Below, one piece after another: positions 48,638 through 57,825 of a stretch of 59,154 bases of DNA. The DNA comes from Candidatus Dormiibacterota bacterium (lineage in GTDB: Bacteria > Chloroflexota > Dormibacteria > Dormibacterales > Dormibacteraceae). The stretch covers positions 1 through 59,154 of the forward strand of contig PNAG01000024.1 of NCBI GenBank assembly GCA_003169845.1, read 5' to 3'. Every line of letters starts with the position of its first letter. Position 1 is the first letter of the stretch. A program made the translations under genes and the position numbers. The notes below the pieces were generated by a model. That model was not told where the DNA came from. It saw only the letters and a program-made list of their open reading frames with translations, and ran no database searches.

Positions 48638-49679
48638 CGGAGCCCGCCCACGCGATCAGGTCTTTCAACCCGCGGTCGAAGGGGATTCGCGGCTCCCACC
48701 GAAGTTCGTGCTTTGCCTTGGCGATGTCGCTGACGTAATAGGTCTGATCACCCTCGCGCCAATCCGCGAAGCTGAACTGCGGCTTGCGATTGGTCAGCTC
48801 GCCGATCTGGTTGATGACCTCGAGCAGGTTCCTCTGGTTTTCCGGTCCGCCGCCCACGTTGAAAATCTCACCGCGCGTCTTGTCGATTTGATCGATCACG
48901 GTCGCGTACAGCGCGCAGAGGTCACGCGCGTCGAGAAGGTCGCGCACCTGGCTTCCGTCGCCGTAGATCGTCAGCGGGCGGTCATTGAGGATCGAGTGCA
49001 CAAAATGCGCAACCCAGCCCTGGTCTTCGGTCCCGTACTGGTGGGCCCCGTAGATGCAGCTCTGCCGCAGCACGACGGTGTTCATCTGGAAGCAGCGCGC
49101 GTAGTCCCGCACGTACTGGTCTGCGGCGCCCTTGCTGCAGCCGTAAGGGCTGTGAAAGTCGATCGGTTGGCTCTCTTTACAGGCAACGTTGTTGCGGTCG
49201 AGCTTTCCGTACACCTTATTGGTCGATGCAAACAGAAACGGTGCTTTGGGGTTGTGCTTTCGCACCGCCTCCAGCAGGTTGAGAGTGCCAGCCGCGTTGA
49301 CCTCGAAGTCGGTGGTCGGATCGACCAGCGAGGTCGTGACCGCAACCTGCCCCGCCAGATGCAGGATCGCGTCCTGGTTCTCGACGTGCTCGGCCAGGGC
49401 ACTGGCGTTTCTGACGTCTTCCTTGACGAAGGTCGTCCGCGTCGGGTGCTGGGTGATCAACCACTTGAGGTTTCTCTCAGTCCCCGGGCGGCTCAGGTTG
49501 TCGAGCAGCGTGACGTGCCATCCGTCTGCGATGAGGTGGACTGCCGCATTGACACCGAGAAAACCCGCGCCGCCGGTGATGAGAACCCGACGGCCGGCGT
49601 TGGGTGCCGGGCCGGGCTCAGGTCGCGTTTCGATTCGCGAGAACGTCTTGGGCTCCTTCATCAGTGAGGTCGGATCCAT
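48630..49679 (-). CDS. CDP-paratose 2-epimerase-like SDR
   Basis: An extended SDR of about 349 residues. ITGGAGFLGVNAAVHL is the NAD site, TNKVYGKLDRNN and YGCSKGAADQYVRDYAR the catalytic blocks, and GTEDQGWVAHF with RDLLDARDL are typical of the CDP-tyvelose/paratose epimerase group. No other CDP-dideoxysugar genes (ascB-, rfbG- or rfbH-like) are visible here, so the actual substrate may be another NDP-sugar. ATG 49679 is chosen; TAACGT lies 11 nt upstream on the minus strand, and a longer TTG start at 49706 is possible. Confidence 0.85.
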   Translation of the reverse strand: MDPTSLMKEPKTFSRIETRPEPGPAPNAGRRVLITGGAGFLGVNAAVHLIADGWHVTLLDNLSRPGTERNLKWLITQHPTRTTFVKEDVRNASALAEHVENQDAILHLAGQVAVTTSLVDPTTDFEVNAAGTLNLLEAVRKHNPKAPFLFASTNKVYGKLDRNNVACKESQPIDFHSPYGCSKGAADQYVRDYARCFQMNTVVLRQSCIYGAHQYGTEDQGWVAHFVHSILNDRPLTIYGDGSQVRDLLDARDLCALYATVIDQIDKTRGEIFNVGGGPENQRNLLEVINQIGELTNRKPQFSFADWREGDQTYYVSDIAKAKHELRWEPRIPFDRGLKDLIAWAGSVS

Positions 49680-49773
49680 CGGGGGCACCAACGTTAAGAC
49701 AATCAAAAGGCGAGCAGGGTCGCCCTGGAGCGGCTGCCAGCTGCGATTTCGGGTGCGCCCCTTGACCCGTCCC

Positions 49774-49779
49774 TACCAT
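49774..49779 (+). promoter_or_regulatory. -10-like box before the VIT1-type gene
   Basis: TACCAT ends exactly 6 nt before GTG 49786, with no ribosome site between them. This is a leaderless arrangement. If translation begins at the ATG 49807 instead, the leader would be about 21 nt. Confidence 0.45.
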
Positions 49780-49785
49780 AGACGG

Positions 49786-50982
49786 GTGCCACCCCCCGAA
49801 CGGTCGATGTCCGCCCCGGACATACGCTCGGTGCGCCGCAACTGGGAAAGCGAAGTTCGGCTGGCGGACGTGTATGAGGCGCTTGCGGGCGTCACGGCGG
49901 ATGCCCGGCTCAAACACCGCTTGAGGTCGCTCGCGGTGACTGAGACAAGGCATGCGGACGCCTGGGCGGCGCTGCTGGATTCCACCGGGTCGAAACCTGA
50001 CGACCACCGACCGCAACTGACCGCCCGCCTGCTCGCCGCGTTCGCGCGCGTGGCCGGGATCGGCCCGGCGCTGGCGTTGGCCGGCGCGGCCGAAGGGCAG
50101 GTGCTGCGGTCCTACCTGAACCAGGTCTCGACGGTGACCGACGAACGGGCGCAGGGCGTGCTGCGCAAGGTCCTTCCCGAGGAGCTCGATCACCAGTCGG
50201 CCGAGGGCGTGGCCGGCGAGTCGATCGAATCCAGGCGACTGGCCGAGGACGCAGACGAGGACGGCGCGGTGCCGGCGCCCGAGGACTGGCATGGCGGCGG
50301 AGTCGAAAGCATCCGCAACGTGATCTACGGCGTCAACGACGGTCTGACCGCAACCCTCGGGGTGCTTGCCGGCGTCGGTGGGGCGAGCGTCAACCCACGG
50401 GTCGTGCTGATCGGAGGGCTGTCGGCCATGGTCGCCTCGGGGGTCTCGATGGCCGGCGGCGCCTACCTCGCGAGCAAGTCGCAGCGCGAGGTTTTCGAGG
50501 GACAGCTGGCTCGCGAGGCGGCTGAGATCGAGGCCATGCCAGACCTCGAGCGCGCTGAGCTGGTCCAGATCTACCGGTCCAAGGGTTTGACCCCGGAGGA
50601 AGCCGAAACTATCGTCGGGCGCATCACCTCGGACAAGAAGGTCTGGCTCGAGACCCAGGCGCGCGAGGAGCTTGGCCTCGATGTCGCCCAGTTCGAGAAC
50701 CCCGTGCGCGAGGGAGTCGTGGCCGGGATCTCCACCCTGATCGGGGGGGTCATCCCCGTGGCGGGCTACCTGCTGGGCCGGCTTTTGCTCGGGTCTGCTG
50801 TGAATGGGTTCGCGGCGCTGGTGATCGCGTTCGCCGTCAGCGCCGTTTTCCTCTTCGCGATCGGTTCGGCGCGGACGTTCTTCACGGGAAAGGGCGGTGT
50901 CCGGTCGGGCCTGGAGATGCTCGCCGTGGGATCCGTCGTCGCCGCACTCACATATGGTGTGGGCCTGTTGTTCCGCGCCTAG
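49786..50982 (+). CDS. ferritin-like/VIT1 metal transporter
   Basis: About 398 residues in two parts. Residues about 10-165 are a rubrerythrin-like four-helix bundle (ESEVRLADVYEAL, TETRHADAWAALL, EELDHQSAEGV supply carboxylate and His ligands). Residues about 170-398 are a VIT1/CCC1 transporter with five helices (IRNVIYGVNDGLTATLGVLA, SMAGGAYLASKSQREVFE, GGVIPVAGYLLG). The combination resembles MbfA, which exports iron; manganese is also possible. GTG 49786 follows a TACCAT box; ATG 49807 is the alternative start. Confidence 0.9.
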   Translation: MPPPERSMSAPDIRSVRRNWESEVRLADVYEALAGVTADARLKHRLRSLAVTETRHADAWAALLDSTGSKPDDHRPQLTARLLAAFARVAGIGPALALAGAAEGQVLRSYLNQVSTVTDERAQGVLRKVLPEELDHQSAEGVAGESIESRRLAEDADEDGAVPAPEDWHGGGVESIRNVIYGVNDGLTATLGVLAGVGGASVNPRVVLIGGLSAMVASGVSMAGGAYLASKSQREVFEGQLAREAAEIEAMPDLERAELVQIYRSKGLTPEEAETIVGRITSDKKVWLETQAREELGLDVAQFENPVREGVVAGISTLIGGVIPVAGYLLGRLLLGSAVNGFAALVIAFAVSAVFLFAIGSARTFFTGKGGVRSGLEMLAVGSVVAALTYGVGLLFRA

Positions 50983-50989
50983 CTGAGGC

Positions 50990-51355
50990 TCAGCCGGTGG
51001 CAATGCCTCGGAAGAAAGCAATGCTCACGACCCACGCCGCACCGGCCAGGATCACCGCCTCGCGGCGTCGGGTGCCTCCATGCGCGTACAGATAGGCGCC
51101 CGGCAGGAACAGGACCGCAAACACTCCGTACACGAGATGGAGCAGCACGGTCGGGCGGCCTCCGAAAGCGAAGGCGGCAAGGCCGACGAGTCCCTGGAGC
51201 GCCGTCAGGGCGGCCATGATCAGGTAGCTGGATCGAAACCCGCCGGACACTTCGGCGTGGCGAAAGTACCCATACGTGCCCCAGACCGCCAGCGCGAGCG
51301 CGAAGATCAGAAGGGCGCGGGCGCCGACGCCGTGAAGGGCGGCCAGAACTTGCAT
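50990..51355 (-). CDS. small four-helix membrane protein
   Basis: A 121-residue protein with four predicted helices (about 12-30, 43-65, 69-90, 98-116) and short loops. No conserved motif is recognised. It is read toward the VIT1-type gene, with its stop 7 nt away, and lies 28 nt downstream of the GalE-like gene on the same strand, so the two may be cotranscribed. The layout resembles small DoxX- or DUF-type membrane proteins, but I cannot assign one. Confidence 0.6.
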   Translation of the reverse strand: MQVLAALHGVGARALLIFALALAVWGTYGYFRHAEVSGGFRSSYLIMAALTALQGLVGLAAFAFGGRPTVLLHLVYGVFAVLFLPGAYLYAHGGTRRREAVILAGAAWVVSIAFFRGIATG

Positions 51356-51383
51356 CAGCCGGCCTTGGCTCGGTGGAACCTGA

Positions 51384-52325
51384 TCAAGAGCGGGGTTGCG
51401 CGACCTGTTCGCGGAAGTAGTCGACCGTGAGGCTCAGGCCCTCTTCGAGACTGACGCGAGGTTCCCAATCAAGCTGGTGACGGGCGCGCTCGTTGTCGAG
51501 CGCGATGCGGTAGACGTCACCCTTGCGTGAGGGCCCGTAGCCTGGCTCCAGCCGGTAATCGGTCAGCAAGGCGAGCTTCCTGAACAGGTCGTTGACGGTG
51601 ACGGGGATCGCGGTGCTGACGTGGAACGTGCCTGCCGACCCCTTCTCCAGCGCGGCCAGGTTGGCCGTGGCGACGTCGCCGACGTGAAGCATGTCTCGCG
51701 ACTGCTCGCCGGTCCCGTCGATGACGACCGGCTTGCCTTCGAGCATCCGGCTGGCGAAGATGGCGATGACCCGACCTTCCTCGGCGTGAAAGTCCTGCCG
51801 CGAGCCATAGATGTTGGCGTAGCGCAGCACGGTGTAGTCCACGCCGAAGGTGCGCCTGAAGGTACCCAGGTACTGCTCGAACGCGAACTTGCTTGTCCCA
51901 TACGGCGACAGCGGCCGCACGGGATGGTTCTCGTCGGCCGGCACAACATCCGGCTCGCCGTAGAGCGCGCCGCCGGTCGAGCTGAAGATCACCTTGCGCA
52001 CGCGGTGGTCGGCGCAGGCCTTGAGGAGATTCAGCCCACCGACGATGTTGACCTGAGCGTCATACGCGGGGTCTGCGACGGACTTCGGCACCTCCGATTG
52101 CGCGGCGTGGTGGTTCACCACCTCCGGCCGGAACGTCGAAACGGTTTTTTCAACCAGCGGCTGGTCGCGCAGGTCAACCCGATGGACAGCAGCCGCCCTG
52201 TTCACGTTTTCCGCGCGGCCGGTGCTGAAGTTGTCCAGCACGGCGACCTCATGGCCGGCCGCGACGTACGCGTCGACGACGTGTGAGCCGATGAACCCGG
52301 CCCCGCCGCTCACCAGGATTCGCAC
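51384..52325 (-). CDS. GalE-like UDP-sugar epimerase (SDR)
   Basis: A 313-residue extended SDR. SGGAGFIGSHVVDAY is the NAD site, HHAAQSEVPKSV the substrate loop typical of UDP-glucose 4-epimerases, SSTGGALYGE the Ser block, YGTSKFAFEQYL the Tyr-Lys pair and RYANIYGSRQ the late block. It probably interconverts UDP-hexoses for the glycan genes upstream. The start is GTG 52325, 7 nt after TACAGT on the minus strand. Confidence 0.9.
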   Translation of the reverse strand: MRILVSGGAGFIGSHVVDAYVAAGHEVAVLDNFSTGRAENVNRAAAVHRVDLRDQPLVEKTVSTFRPEVVNHHAAQSEVPKSVADPAYDAQVNIVGGLNLLKACADHRVRKVIFSSTGGALYGEPDVVPADENHPVRPLSPYGTSKFAFEQYLGTFRRTFGVDYTVLRYANIYGSRQDFHAEEGRVIAIFASRMLEGKPVVIDGTGEQSRDMLHVGDVATANLAALEKGSAGTFHVSTAIPVTVNDLFRKLALLTDYRLEPGYGPSRKGDVYRIALDNERARHQLDWEPRVSLEEGLSLTVDYFREQVAQPRS

Positions 52326-52332
52326 GGGCTGG

Positions 52333-52338
52333 ACTGTA
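52333..52338 (-). promoter_or_regulatory. -10-like box before the GalE-like gene
   Basis: TACAGT on the minus strand ends 7 nt before the GTG at 52325, leaving no room for a leader. ybeY starts in the other direction only 14 nt away. Confidence 0.42.
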
Positions 52339-52351
52339 ACGGGTTTACTTG

Positions 52352-52825
52352 ATGACGGTGGCTGAGCGCGCGCGGCTGGAGGTCGAGGTCGTCAAGGCGG
52401 TTCGCGTACCGATTCCACCGGCGTTCGTGCGTGGAGTCCTGCGCCGGGCGGCCGCCATGCCCGAGGTGGAGGCGCGCCTACCGGCGGGCGCGGCCTCCAT
52501 CGCAGTGCGGCTGACCACCGACGAGGAGCTGCGACGTTTGAACCGCGAGTTCGCGGGCCACGACTCGGTGACAGATGTCCTTTCGTTCGCGGGCTCGAAT
52601 CAGCACCTCGGCGATCTGGCCATCTCGTGGGCGACCGTGGTTCGGCAGGCGGCTGAGTTCGATGAAGCAGAGGAGACAGAGCTCGGGCTCCTTTGCGTCC
52701 ACGGGCTGCTCCACCTGCTGGGTTGGGACCACATCGTCGCGCCCGAGCGAAGAGAGATGAACCGCCTCACGCACGCGGCGCTCTTGCTGTCAGGGCTGAC
52801 TCTCAAGCGTGGCCGCATCGACTGA
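52352..52825 (+). CDS. ybeY: endoribonuclease YbeY
   Basis: A 157-residue zinc RNase that matures 16S rRNA ends and aids ribosome quality control. TDEELRRLNREFAGHDSVTD with VLSFAG, and HGLLHLLGWDH, the HGxLHLxGxDH zinc motif with all three His, identify it. The ATG at 52352 is chosen over TTG one codon earlier. It is convergent with the nucleotidyltransferase gene, 13 nt apart. Confidence 0.93.
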   Translation: MTVAERARLEVEVVKAVRVPIPPAFVRGVLRRAAAMPEVEARLPAGAASIAVRLTTDEELRRLNREFAGHDSVTDVLSFAGSNQHLGDLAISWATVVRQAAEFDEAEETELGLLCVHGLLHLLGWDHIVAPERREMNRLTHAALLLSGLTLKRGRID

Positions 52826-52838
52826 ACTTTCGAACAGA

Positions 52839-53582
52839 TCAAGCGTCCGCAGTCAGCGCACGCAGTTGTTCTTCGATCCCGGGTCCCACGTCTTTTTGGT
52901 TGGCGGCTGCGCTGAGCAAACCGTCGACAGCTCGGTTCAAAGCGCGCATCAATTCTTCTCGTTCCAATGAGCGCACCAGCGCCGCATCAAGGCCATCGAG
53001 GATGTCCGCGGGCAGGTCGTCAAAGCCCCTGCCGTTGCCGGGTTCGAGACCCCGCAACCGGCACGCCAACGCCAACGCTTGATCGCGAACACCGCTAATC
53101 CAGTACTCCGCCTGCCACACCCGACCCCGCTCGATACAAATGCGCGCCCGCACAGCATGGTGCGCTCCCAGTCCAAAGATGTGGTCGGCGCTCGGACGCT
53201 CAACGACGTTTCTTGCGACCGCGGTGCCGAACAACAGAGTGAATTTGGGGCCGACGGGGCCAAACTCGGCTCGCGGCGAAAACGACAGGTCTACTTGCAA
53301 ATTTCCGGGCAGGACGAATACCCGGTAGATGCTTGACTGGAGGCTGACGTCGAAGAGGTGGATTGCGCTGAACTGCTCCGCAAGCTCCGCGGTCCAATCG
53401 CTGAGCAGCGCGGTGATGTCCACATCATCCGCAACCCCAAAAGCAAGATCCAGGTCTGACCAGCGGTCACCCCCGCCGACAGCCGTCGACCCGACCTCAG
53501 CGCCGGCCACCACACGCTTGTCCGAGCGGGCCTTCTCCAGGAGACCTTCGCGGACGCGGCGGCGGTACTCGACCGTGAACAT
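52839..53582 (-). CDS. nucleotidyltransferase-fold protein
   Basis: A protein of about 247 residues with a Pol-beta-type nucleotidyltransferase core: GSTAVGGGDRWSDLDLAFG (about 29-47) gives the GS and D-x-D metal motifs, and LQVDLSF the third carboxylate. A helical C-terminal part may bind a substrate. Related proteins include aminoglycoside adenylyltransferases and antitoxin-like enzymes; no toxin partner is adjacent. The start is ATG 53582, with CACAAT 7 nt upstream; the longer frame to 53636 lacks similarity. Confidence 0.75.
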   Translation of the reverse strand: MFTVEYRRRVREGLLEKARSDKRVVAGAEVGSTAVGGGDRWSDLDLAFGVADDVDITALLSDWTAELAEQFSAIHLFDVSLQSSIYRVFVLPGNLQVDLSFSPRAEFGPVGPKFTLLFGTAVARNVVERPSADHIFGLGAHHAVRARICIERGRVWQAEYWISGVRDQALALACRLRGLEPGNGRGFDDLPADILDGLDAALVRSLEREELMRALNRAVDGLLSAAANQKDVGPGIEEQLRALTADA

Positions 53583-53671
53583 CAGCCAAATTGTGTCGGA
53601 CGGGCTCCCGGTAAACTCAACACCGGTCTGCGGCACTCGCCGCGGGCCTAGGTGCGTCTATTTGGATTTGG

Positions 53672-54331
53672 ATGCAAGAAACACATAAACAAGAGACCTC
53701 ACTTAACCAGGACACGGTCACGGAAGGCCCCTCAGTCGAAACGCGCCTGATCGTCGGCCTGGGCAACCCCGAGGCGGAATATGCCGACACGCGCCACAAC
53801 CTTGGCTTCGCGTGCGTGCGTGAGCTCGCGCGCCGGCTTGGCGTGCGGATCGACCGCAAGCGCTGGCAGTCGTTGGTCGGGCATTCGGAAGCCCACAGCG
53901 TCTGGCTGGTCATGCCTCAGACCTACATGAACCTCTCTGGCCAGGCGGTGGCAAAAGCACTACGCGACGTCCAGGTACCTCCTCAGAACGTCTGGGTCGT
54001 GTACGACGAGCTCGACCTTCCACTTTGCCGAATGCGGATCAGGCGGGGTGGTTCCGGAGCCGGGCACAACGGGGTCCTGTCGCTGATCAGCTCGTTGGGG
54101 ATGCCTGACTTCGTGCGGTTCCGGGTAGGCATCGGGAAGCCGGCGCGAAAGGGTTCGTCGCCAGGGCGGCAATACGTCCTCGGCAGGTTCACGAAAGCGG
54201 AAGCCGAGCGCCTCCCGGCTGTCATCGACGGAGTCGCGAGCGCTCTGGAGCTGGCGCTGGAAGCAGGTGTAGAGAGGGCGATGGATCGCTACAACCGCGC
54301 CGGCTCGCTCGGGTGCGAGGAGCTCGCATGA
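53672..54331 (+). CDS. pth: peptidyl-tRNA hydrolase
   Basis: A 219-residue enzyme that frees tRNA from abortive peptidyl-tRNA. RLIVGLGNPEAEYADTRHNL has the catalytic His, followed by PQTYMNLSG, VVYDELDLP (catalytic Asp) and GGSGAGHNG. An N-terminal extension of about 24 polar residues precedes the usual start, so a later start is possible although no better codon is apparent. The stop overlaps the mfd ATG (ATGA), the common pth-mfd pairing. Confidence 0.95.
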   Translation: MQETHKQETSLNQDTVTEGPSVETRLIVGLGNPEAEYADTRHNLGFACVRELARRLGVRIDRKRWQSLVGHSEAHSVWLVMPQTYMNLSGQAVAKALRDVQVPPQNVWVVYDELDLPLCRMRIRRGGSGAGHNGVLSLISSLGMPDFVRFRVGIGKPARKGSSPGRQYVLGRFTKAEAERLPAVIDGVASALELALEAGVERAMDRYNRAGSLGCEELA

Positions 54332-57300
54332 GCTCGCTGGGGAAGAGAGCCCTGGCGGCGGCGCCGCCTCTGGAGCGCTGGATCGCCAATGCCAGGGGCG
54401 AGCTCACCGTTGGTCGCCTGCCTCGCGCCGCGTGGCCGATCGTCGCCGGTGCGGTGGTCCGCGCCTGCGCCGCGCTGGGCCGGCCGGTGCTGATCCTGGT
54501 TCCAGCGCCTCAGCGCTTCGCCGACGAGCTGCGACCGTGGCTGGCGGGCAATCCTCCCGTCCACGTGTTCGCCGAAGTCGGTATCTCTTTCCTCGACCGG
54601 CCGCCGGCGTTCGACGAAGCCGTCAACAAGCGCCTGGAGGCGCTGGCGGCCCTCTCGCGGGCGAACGACGAGCCTGCGATGGTCGTGGTTTCGTCGCGGC
54701 GCGCGATCACCCGGCAGACCATCTCGCCGCGGGACCTCGAGGAAGGAACTGTCCTGCTGACGCCAGGGCAAGGACCGGACCCGGTAGCAGTGGCGCTCCG
54801 CCTGGTCGAGCTCGGGTACTCGAGAGAACCGCTGGTCGAGGACCGCGGCCAGTTCTCACTGCGAGGTGGCATCCTCGACGTGTTTCCCGCGGCCGCCGAC
54901 GCACCCGTGCGCGCGGAGTGGGCGGGAGATGTAATCGAGACGCTCCGCCTGTTCGACCCCGAAAACCAGCGCTCCGTGATGGCCGTGCCCGAGGCCTCGA
55001 TCAGGACCGGTCGGGAGCTGCTGCTCGGTCCGGGCCGAGGCGCGGCAGCGGTGGCCCGCCTCCGCGAAGCCGTTTCGCTTGCCAGCTTGCGCGCAGACGT
55101 CGATTCGGAGTGGGAGGACGAGCTCGTGCGGCTCGAATCCGGATCCGCATTTCCAGGCGTCGAGTTCTATGCCGGCTATCTCGACCCTGCGCGCCCGTCG
55201 CTGCTGGATCACGTGCCGGCCGGCGCGGCGGTGCTGGATTTCGATCCGAATCGACAGCTCGTGGATGCCCGTTCGGTGATCGAGGAAGCCGAGATGCTGG
55301 CGGCCGCGGAATCCGAGGGCGGTGAGCTTCCGCGCGGGTACGCACTACCGATCGTCGGAGTGGACCGGCTGGACGATTTTGCCGGCCGGGCCCGTCTTCT
55401 GGTGACGTCCGGCGAAGCCGCTGCCGACGCGATCGACCTTGGCTGGACAGAGTCTGAGCCGCTGGTGAGCCGGCCACGAGCTGCAGCTGACCTGGCAGTG
55501 CTGAGTGAGAGGTCGACCGTCGTCTTCGCGACCGAACAGGACGAGCGCTTGAGAGCATTCCTCGATGAGAGCGGAGTCAGAGCAGCGGTCGTCGAGACGG
55601 AGCTCGACCTTGATCTCGAGCTCGAGCCGGCACTTCGACGGGCTGACATCGACATCGCGGCAGGCTGCTCGCAGGGGGACATAGGGTTCCACCTCGTCAC
55701 CGACGCTGAGCTTTTCGGCCGGTTGCGCCGGCCGTCGCGCGCTTCTCGGGGCAGGACTCAGGCGAGGAACCTGACCAAGGAATTCACCCTCGACTTCTCC
55801 ACGGACGAGCTTGTCGTACATGTTGATCACGGCGTCGCTCTATTCAAAGGAATGAGGCTGATCGAGTCGGAAGGCGCCCACCGCGAATACCTCGAGCTCG
55901 AGTACGCGGAGGGAGACCGCCTTTTCGTGCCCGTCGAGAACCTGGATCGCGTCCAGAAATATCTCGGCGGCGAAGGACAGCCTTCGCTCCACCGGCTCGG
56001 GACGAGCGACTGGACCCGAGCGCGTGGCCGGGCGCGCAAGGTCGTGCAGGATGTCGCCGACGAGCTGCTCAAAATCTATTCGCTGCGGGAGGCGCGGCCG
56101 GGCATCGCGTTCGCTCCCGACACCGCCTGGCAGGCGGAGCTCGAGGCGTCTTTTCCTTATGAGGAGACCCCCGACCAGGTCGCCGCCCTGGCTGAGATCA
56201 AGGCGGACATGGAGTCGGACCGACCCATGGACCGGCTGCTGTGCGGCGACGTCGGGTTTGGCAAGACCGAGCTGGCGCTTCGCGCGGCGTTCAAGGCCGC
56301 GATGAGCGGTAAACAGGTCGCGCTCCTTGCGCCGACGACGGTGCTCGCCCAGCAGCACTTTCACGTTTTTCGCGCACGGCTTGCCAAGTTTCCCGTCGTG
56401 GTTGAGATGCTCTCGCGATTCGTGGACGATGAGACGCAGGCTCGCACCATCGAAGGCATCAAGGCCGGCCAGGTCGACATCGTCGTCGGCACCCATCGCC
56501 TGCTTCAGCGTGACGTGCGCTTCAAAAGACTCGGGTTGCTCATCGTCGATGAGGAGCACCGGTTCGGCGTGATGCAGAAGGAGAGGCTGAAGAAGCTGCG
56601 CACCCAGCTCGACGTGCTTTCGCTGTCGGCGACTCCGATCCCGCGGACGCTGCACATGGCGGTGGGTGGGATCCGAGACATGAGCGTCATCCAGACTCCG
56701 CCCGAAGAACGCCAGCCGATCAAGACCTACGTCACCGCGGACGAGGACGAGCTGGTCCGCGAGGCAATCACGCGAGAGCTGCAGCGAGGGGGCCAGGTCT
56801 ACTACGTCCACAACCGGGTGCGCACCATCCAGAAGGCAGCCGAACGGATCCAGGAGCTGGTCCCCGACGCCCGCGTCGCGATCGGGCACGGCCAGATGGG
56901 CGAGGACGACCTTGCGCACGTGATGGTCGAGTTCGAATCCGCCAAATACGACGTGCTCGTGTGCACCACCATCATCGAGTCCGGGCTGGACATTCCCAAC
57001 GTGAACACGATCATCGTCGAGCGGTCGGACCGATTCGGCCTGGCCCAGCTCTATCAGCTTCGTGGCCGCGTCGGTCGATCAGGGCGGCGTGCCTACGCCT
57101 ATTTCCTCTATGACCCGCGCCGCTCGTTGACGGAGCAGGCCGACAAGAGACTTGACGTGATCTCGGGGCTGCACGAGCTTGGACAGGGTTTCAAGATCGC
57201 GCTTCGAGATCTCGAAATCCGTGGAGCCGGCAACCTGCTCGGGACGGAGCAGCACGGTGCGATCGCGGCGGTCGGTTTCGAGATGTATCTGCAGATGCTC

Positions 57301-57825
57301 CAGGGAGCGGTTTCGAAGATGCGGAGCGGATCTGAGGAAACCGCGGTCGGCGATGTTCTATCCACCACCGAGATGAACCTGGACCTGCCACTCGACCACT
57401 TCATCCCCCGTTCGTACATTCGCGATGAGAAGCTGAGGTTGGGCGCCTACCGGCAGCTCGCCGCCACCGAAGATGAGGAGGAGCTCGACGCTGTGCTGCG
57501 GTCGCTAGAGGACCGCTATGGACCCGGTCCGTCGCAGCTCGACAACCTCGCGTACTCATTGCGGATCAAGCTCCGCGGACAGAGGATGGGGCTGCGCGGC
57601 GTGGTGGCCGAAGGCCACGACATCGTGATTCGGGTCGACCCGCAGCGCTTTCTCGATGTCGACGAGCTGTCGCGCCGGATGGCCGGCAGGATCGCGGTGG
57701 CGCCGAATCGTTTGAAGATGCGAAGGCAAGGTGAAGGTTGGCAGAGGGATCTGCTGCAGCTGCTCGACGAGATGGCTGAGCTGTACGGATCGGCACACGA
57801 TGCAATCGCGGTGCCACATGGCTAG
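54328..57825 (+). CDS. mfd: transcription-repair coupling factor
   Basis: A 1165-residue translocase that removes RNA polymerase stalled at lesions and recruits UvrA. The N-terminal UvrB-like region (about 1-340) is followed by the RNA-polymerase-binding domain ([15 protein letters not shown], near 495), helicase motifs (Walker [14 protein letters not shown] near 645, DEEH in [46 protein letters not shown] [19 protein letters not shown]) and the C-terminal TRCF domain. ATG 54328 overlaps the pth stop; a GTG at 54313 is the longer option. Confidence 0.97.
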   Translation: MSSLGKRALAAAPPLERWIANARGELTVGRLPRAAWPIVAGAVVRACAALGRPVLILVPAPQRFADELRPWLAGNPPVHVFAEVGISFLDRPPAFDEAVNKRLEALAALSRANDEPAMVVVSSRRAITRQTISPRDLEEGTVLLTPGQGPDPVAVALRLVELGYSREPLVEDRGQFSLRGGILDVFPAAADAPVRAEWAGDVIETLRLFDPENQRSVMAVPEASIRTGRELLLGPGRGAAAVARLREAVSLASLRADVDSEWEDELVRLESGSAFPGVEFYAGYLDPARPSLLDHVPAGAAVLDFDPNRQLVDARSVIEEAEMLAAAESEGGELPRGYALPIVGVDRLDDFAGRARLLVTSGEAAADAIDLGWTESEPLVSRPRAAADLAVLSERSTVVFATEQDERLRAFLDESGVRAAVVETELDLDLELEPALRRADIDIAAGCSQGDIGFHLVTDAELFGRLRRPSRASRGRTQARNLTKEFTLDFSTDELVVHVDHGVALFKGMRLIESEGAHREYLELEYAEGDRLFVPVENLDRVQKYLGGEGQPSLHRLGTSDWTRARGRARKVVQDVADELLKIYSLREARPGIAFAPDTAWQAELEASFPYEETPDQVAALAEIKADMESDRPMDRLLCGDVGFGKTELALRAAFKAAMSGKQVALLAPTTVLAQQHFHVFRARLAKFPVVVEMLSRFVDDETQARTIEGIKAGQVDIVVGTHRLLQRDVRFKRLGLLIVDEEHRFGVMQKERLKKLRTQLDVLSLSATPIPRTLHMAVGGIRDMSVIQTPPEERQPIKTYVTADEDELVREAITRELQRGGQVYYVHNRVRTIQKAAERIQELVPDARVAIGHGQMGEDDLAHVMVEFESAKYDVLVCTTIIESGLDIPNVNTIIVERSDRFGLAQLYQLRGRVGRSGRRAYAYFLYDPRRSLTEQADKRLDVISGLHELGQGFKIALRDLEIRGAGNLLGTEQHGAIAAVGFEMYLQMLQGAVSKMRSGSEETAVGDVLSTTEMNLDLPLDHFIPRSYIRDEKLRLGAYRQLAATEDEEELDAVLRSLEDRYGPGPSQLDNLAYSLRIKLRGQRMGLRGVVAEGHDIVIRVDPQRFLDVDELSRRMAGRIAVAPNRLKMRRQGEGWQRDLLQLLDEMAELYGSAHDAIAVPHG

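Noticed and set aside
52839..53582. A MNT/HEPN-type toxin-antitoxin system
   Set aside because: The protein has a nucleotidyltransferase core, but no HEPN partner lies next to it; its neighbours are ybeY and pth.
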